Source of the DNA: Candidatus Loosdrechtia aerotolerans
GTDB taxonomy: Bacteria > Planctomycetota > Brocadiia > Brocadiales > Brocadiaceae
Assembly: GCA_021646405.1 (NCBI GenBank)
Contig: SOER01000039.1
Location: forward strand, 1 to 32,534
Direction of reading: 5' to 3'
DNA length: 32,534 nt
Positions 32,099 through 32,534 of the stretch are shown one piece after another; position 1 is the first letter of the stretch, and each line of letters starts with the position of its first letter. Made by a program: the position numbers and the translations under genes. The notes beneath the pieces are model-generated. The model was not told where the DNA came from. It saw only the letters and a list, made by a program, of their open reading frames with translations, and did not search any database.

Positions 32099-32534
32099 TC
32101 ATAGTGTGTTTTCCCGTTTTGGTTGATTAATCCATGCTGCCAAGGGCATCTGTGGTGGTTCAGGTATTTTTCCCTTGAATCGTTCCGGATGATTTTCAAA
32201 AGCAGTCTTTAACACACGGCTTCGTTCTTTCACAATATGATCCATACGGCCATAATGGACCGTTTCCGGTGTGAGTAAGCCGATTCCTGAATGATAGTGC
32301 TCAGTATTGTACCAGGTAAAGAAATCCTTGCAGAATACCCTGGAAGATTCGATAGAGACGAAATATCCAGGAAAATCTGGGTGATACTTAAGGGTTTTAA
32401 ACTGTGATTCAGAATAGGGATTGTCATTATTGACGTAAGGCCGGGAATGGCTCTTTGTTATTCCCAGGTCTGAAAGCAGAAATGCTACCGGTTTTGAAGT
32501 CATACTTGATCCACGGTCAGCATGAATAATCAGT
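32099..32534 (-). CDS. IS3-family transposase OrfB, C-terminal part (runs off the window)
   Basis: The frame is open to the right edge: beyond the internal ATG at 32503 it continues upstream as IIHADRGSS, the second catalytic Asp block of the rve (DDE) integrase core. The catalytic Glu lies in NDNPYSESQFKTLKY, and the C-terminal IS3 block WYNTEHYHSGIGLLTPETVHYG is intact. The stop and tail (to KRENTL) appear normal. The left end of the element is probably near 32053. It lies beside the RHS module with opposite orientation and may have contributed to its displacement. Confidence 0.88.
   Translation of the reverse strand, partial: LIIHADRGSSMTSKPVAFLLSDLGITKSHSRPYVNNDNPYSESQFKTLKYHPDFPGYFVSIESSRVFCKDFFTWYNTEHYHSGIGLLTPETVHYGRMDHIVKERSRVLKTAFENHPERFKGKIPEPPQMPLAAWINQPKRENTL

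Overview
The window looks like a chromosomal segment of an anaerobic ammonium-oxidising (anammox) planctomycete, most plausibly close to 'Candidatus Jettenia' or 'Ca. Brocadia'. This is an inference from content: a periplasmic copper nitrite reductase (NirK, the type reported for Jettenia-like anammox bacteria), Rnf subunits, a siroheme-route heme b synthase (AhbD), selenocysteine machinery, bacterioferritin, a large secreted repeat protein, and intergenic regions crowded with palindromic repeats. Base composition is moderate to AT-rich. No rRNA, tRNA or CRISPR array was seen.

Layout. 1-6.7 kb (all minus strand): a gene fragment at the left edge, inositol-3-phosphate synthase, NirK, an outer-membrane porin, and a CoA-disulfide-reductase-like flavoprotein with a rhodanese tail. 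NirK and the porin carry almost the same 15-bp dyad, of Fur-box 7-1-7 geometry, at their promoters, which suggests one iron-responsive regulator. 7.4-8.5 kb: a TPR lipoprotein. 9.3-12.4 kb (minus): a tight run of glutaredoxin-like protein, rnfE, rnfA, ilvN and ilvC, mixing membrane redox and branched-chain amino acid genes. 12.8-15.1 kb: purH and trpF. 15.2-18.2 kb: a ~1000-residue exported protein with 14 repeats of 47 residues, ending at a convergent terminator shared with trpF. 18.8-22.4 kb: a small leader ORF coupled to selA, then selB; selA carries an in-frame insertion containing a genomic palindrome. 22.7-27.6 kb: an aminofutalosine-deaminase-like amidohydrolase, ahbD, lysC and bfr. 28.5-29.7 kb: a GT4 glycosyltransferase.

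The right end (30.3-32.5 kb) is accessory DNA. It holds an orphan RHS C-terminal tip whose variable domain has an HEGVH zinc-protease motif, overlapped by a small exported beta-rich protein that is the natural candidate for its immunity partner or inhibitor. Short REP-like palindromes lie on both sides, and an IS3-family transposase runs off the window. This protease-toxin/exported-inhibitor pair is the best candidate for an undescribed system.

The intergenic DNA is unusually structured. At least five families of MITE-like or palindromic repeats were found by eye: the GCTCCGGAGGAGC family, the ATGAAACCGAACA family, the AACCCYGAARGGGTGA family, the ACGCAGAT family, and C/G-rich CCCTTT..AAAGGG hairpins. 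One of the C/G-rich hairpins lies inside the selA coding sequence.
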